13,543 nucleotides of DNA from Phycisphaerae bacterium (GTDB taxonomy: Bacteria; Planctomycetota; Phycisphaerae; Tepidisphaerales; Tepidisphaeraceae): assembly GCA_014380825.1 (NCBI GenBank), contig JACMJD010000557.1, forward strand, positions 1-13,543, written 5' to 3'. The notes beneath the pieces are model-generated. The model had not been told where the DNA came from, made no database searches, and worked only from the letters and a program-made list of their open reading frames with translations. Within the stretch, counting starts at the first letter, position 1, and each line of letters begins with the position of its first letter. Below are positions 13,218 to 13,543 of this stretch, one piece after another. The translations under genes and the position numbers were made by a program.

Positions 13218-13543
13218 ATGCCGCTTCAGCGGCCACCGGCAACGTCAACGTGAACGTGCTGCCCTTGTTCAATTCCGAATCCACCGTGATCTCCCCGCCG
13301 TGCAATCGCACGACTTCGCGCGCCAGCGTCAGGCCCAGGCCGGTGCCGGTGACCTTTTCGACCCGCGGATCTTTGGCGCGATAGAAGCGCTCGAAGATGC
13401 GCTCGGCGTCTTCGGCGCTGATGCCGATCCCGCTGTCGCGCACCGCGAACGAAAGCTGTTTGCCATCCGCAACCACGTCAACCGTCACCGTTCCGCCGGT
13501 CGGGGTGTACTTCAGCGCGTTGCCGACCAGGTTGTGCAGCGCC
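13216..13543 (-). CDS. Sensor histidine kinase, C-terminal ATPase domain only
   Basis: The reading frame enters from the right edge; 108 codons and the TGA stop at 13216-13218 are visible. They cover the HATPase_c domain: N box LHNLVGNALKYTP, G1 box VRDSGIGIS, F box FERFYRAKDP, and G2 box GTGLGLTLAREVVRLHGG, followed by GSTFTLTLPV. All ATP-binding motifs are intact, so this is the working end of a two-component histidine kinase; the sensor and phospho-accepting histidine domains are off the window. The FERFYR and LGLxLAR patterns are those of typical two-component kinases, not of RsbW-type anti-sigma kinases. Its stop sits in TGAGGAG, which gives a possible ribosome-binding site for the STAS gene. 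Whether it controls the pilus genes cannot be told from this fragment. Confidence 0.93.
   Translation of the reverse strand, partial: ALHNLVGNALKYTPTGGTVTVDVVADGKQLSFAVRDSGIGISAEDAERIFERFYRAKDPRVEKVTGTGLGLTLAREVVRLHGGEITVDSELNKGSTFTLTLPVAAEAA

Noticed and set aside
13124..13219. 32-residue N-terminal extension of the STAS protein from ATG 13219
   Set aside because: The extension would be coded almost entirely by the heptamer repeat, and the STAS domain begins at ATG 13123. It stays possible because the frame is open and the ATG overlaps the kinase stop.

Overview
The window is about 62% GC by impression and almost wall-to-wall coding on the minus strand. It holds 15 protein genes, all read right to left. 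Thirteen form a tightly packed type IV pilus / type II secretion-like assembly locus, including a regulatory gene at its head. A sensor kinase fragment flanks it upstream and an HrpB-type helicase flanks it downstream. I found no tRNA, rRNA, CRISPR array, insertion sequence or phage gene, and no stretch over 300 bases lacks a gene. The organism is most likely a planctomycete, perhaps of the Phycisphaerae. I infer this from the two GspG-like pilins with the GPYLR/GPYIR and GWIYDA signatures, Ala instead of Gly before several prepilin cleavage sites (RRA|FSLIE, RGA|FTLVE), the PilV and PilW sequence style, and the STAS gene beside the ATPase. No marker gene is present to prove it.

Layout in the direction of transcription (right to left). 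13543-13216: C-terminus of a sensor histidine kinase, cut by the window edge. 13211-13132: an 80-bp inverted repeat built of heptamers. 13123-12788: STAS-domain protein. 12791-10956: PilB/GspE assembly ATPase with an N-terminal MshEN-type region. 10959-9715: PilC/GspF platform protein. 9711-8587, 8590-7931, 7934-7350: PilM, PilN and PilO, the inner-membrane alignment complex. 7272-6730: small PilP/GspC-like periplasmic protein. 6571-6086: probable major pilin. 5948-5448: diverged second pilin. 5423-4917, 4920-3868, 3871-3353, 3356-2112: GspH-, PilW/GspJ-, PilV/GspI- and PilX/GspK-like minor pilins. 2072-1: HrpB-type DEAH helicase, C-terminus cut by the window edge.

How they work together: PilB hydrolyses ATP under the PilC platform. 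PilM on the cytoplasmic face binds the PilN N-terminus (VNLIP motif), and PilN/PilO span the membrane. The PilP-like protein would reach toward an outer-membrane secretin. The two major-type pilins form the fibre and the four minor pilins would prime it or cap it. Seven gene junctions are 4-base ATGA or GTGA overlaps, so translation is strongly coupled. The block has only three noncoding breaks of any size: before the PilP-like gene, before the major pilin, and between the two pilins. Two of these carry perfect hairpins (one directly in front of the PilP-like start codon and two after the major pilin stop), where expression could be adjusted. No secretin, prepilin peptidase or PilT retraction ATPase is present here, so these must be encoded elsewhere if the system works as a retractable pilus.

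The most interesting point is the 80-bp inverted heptamer repeat between the kinase and the STAS gene. It lies exactly between a GAGGAG ribosome-binding site overlapping the kinase stop and the STAS start codon. Removing it in silico restores ideal 8-base spacing, which suggests a repeat element inserted at a coupled junction. The combination of STAS protein, possible c-di-GMP-sensing ATPase and neighbouring kinase suggests regulated pilus assembly, but no wholly new type of system is evident.
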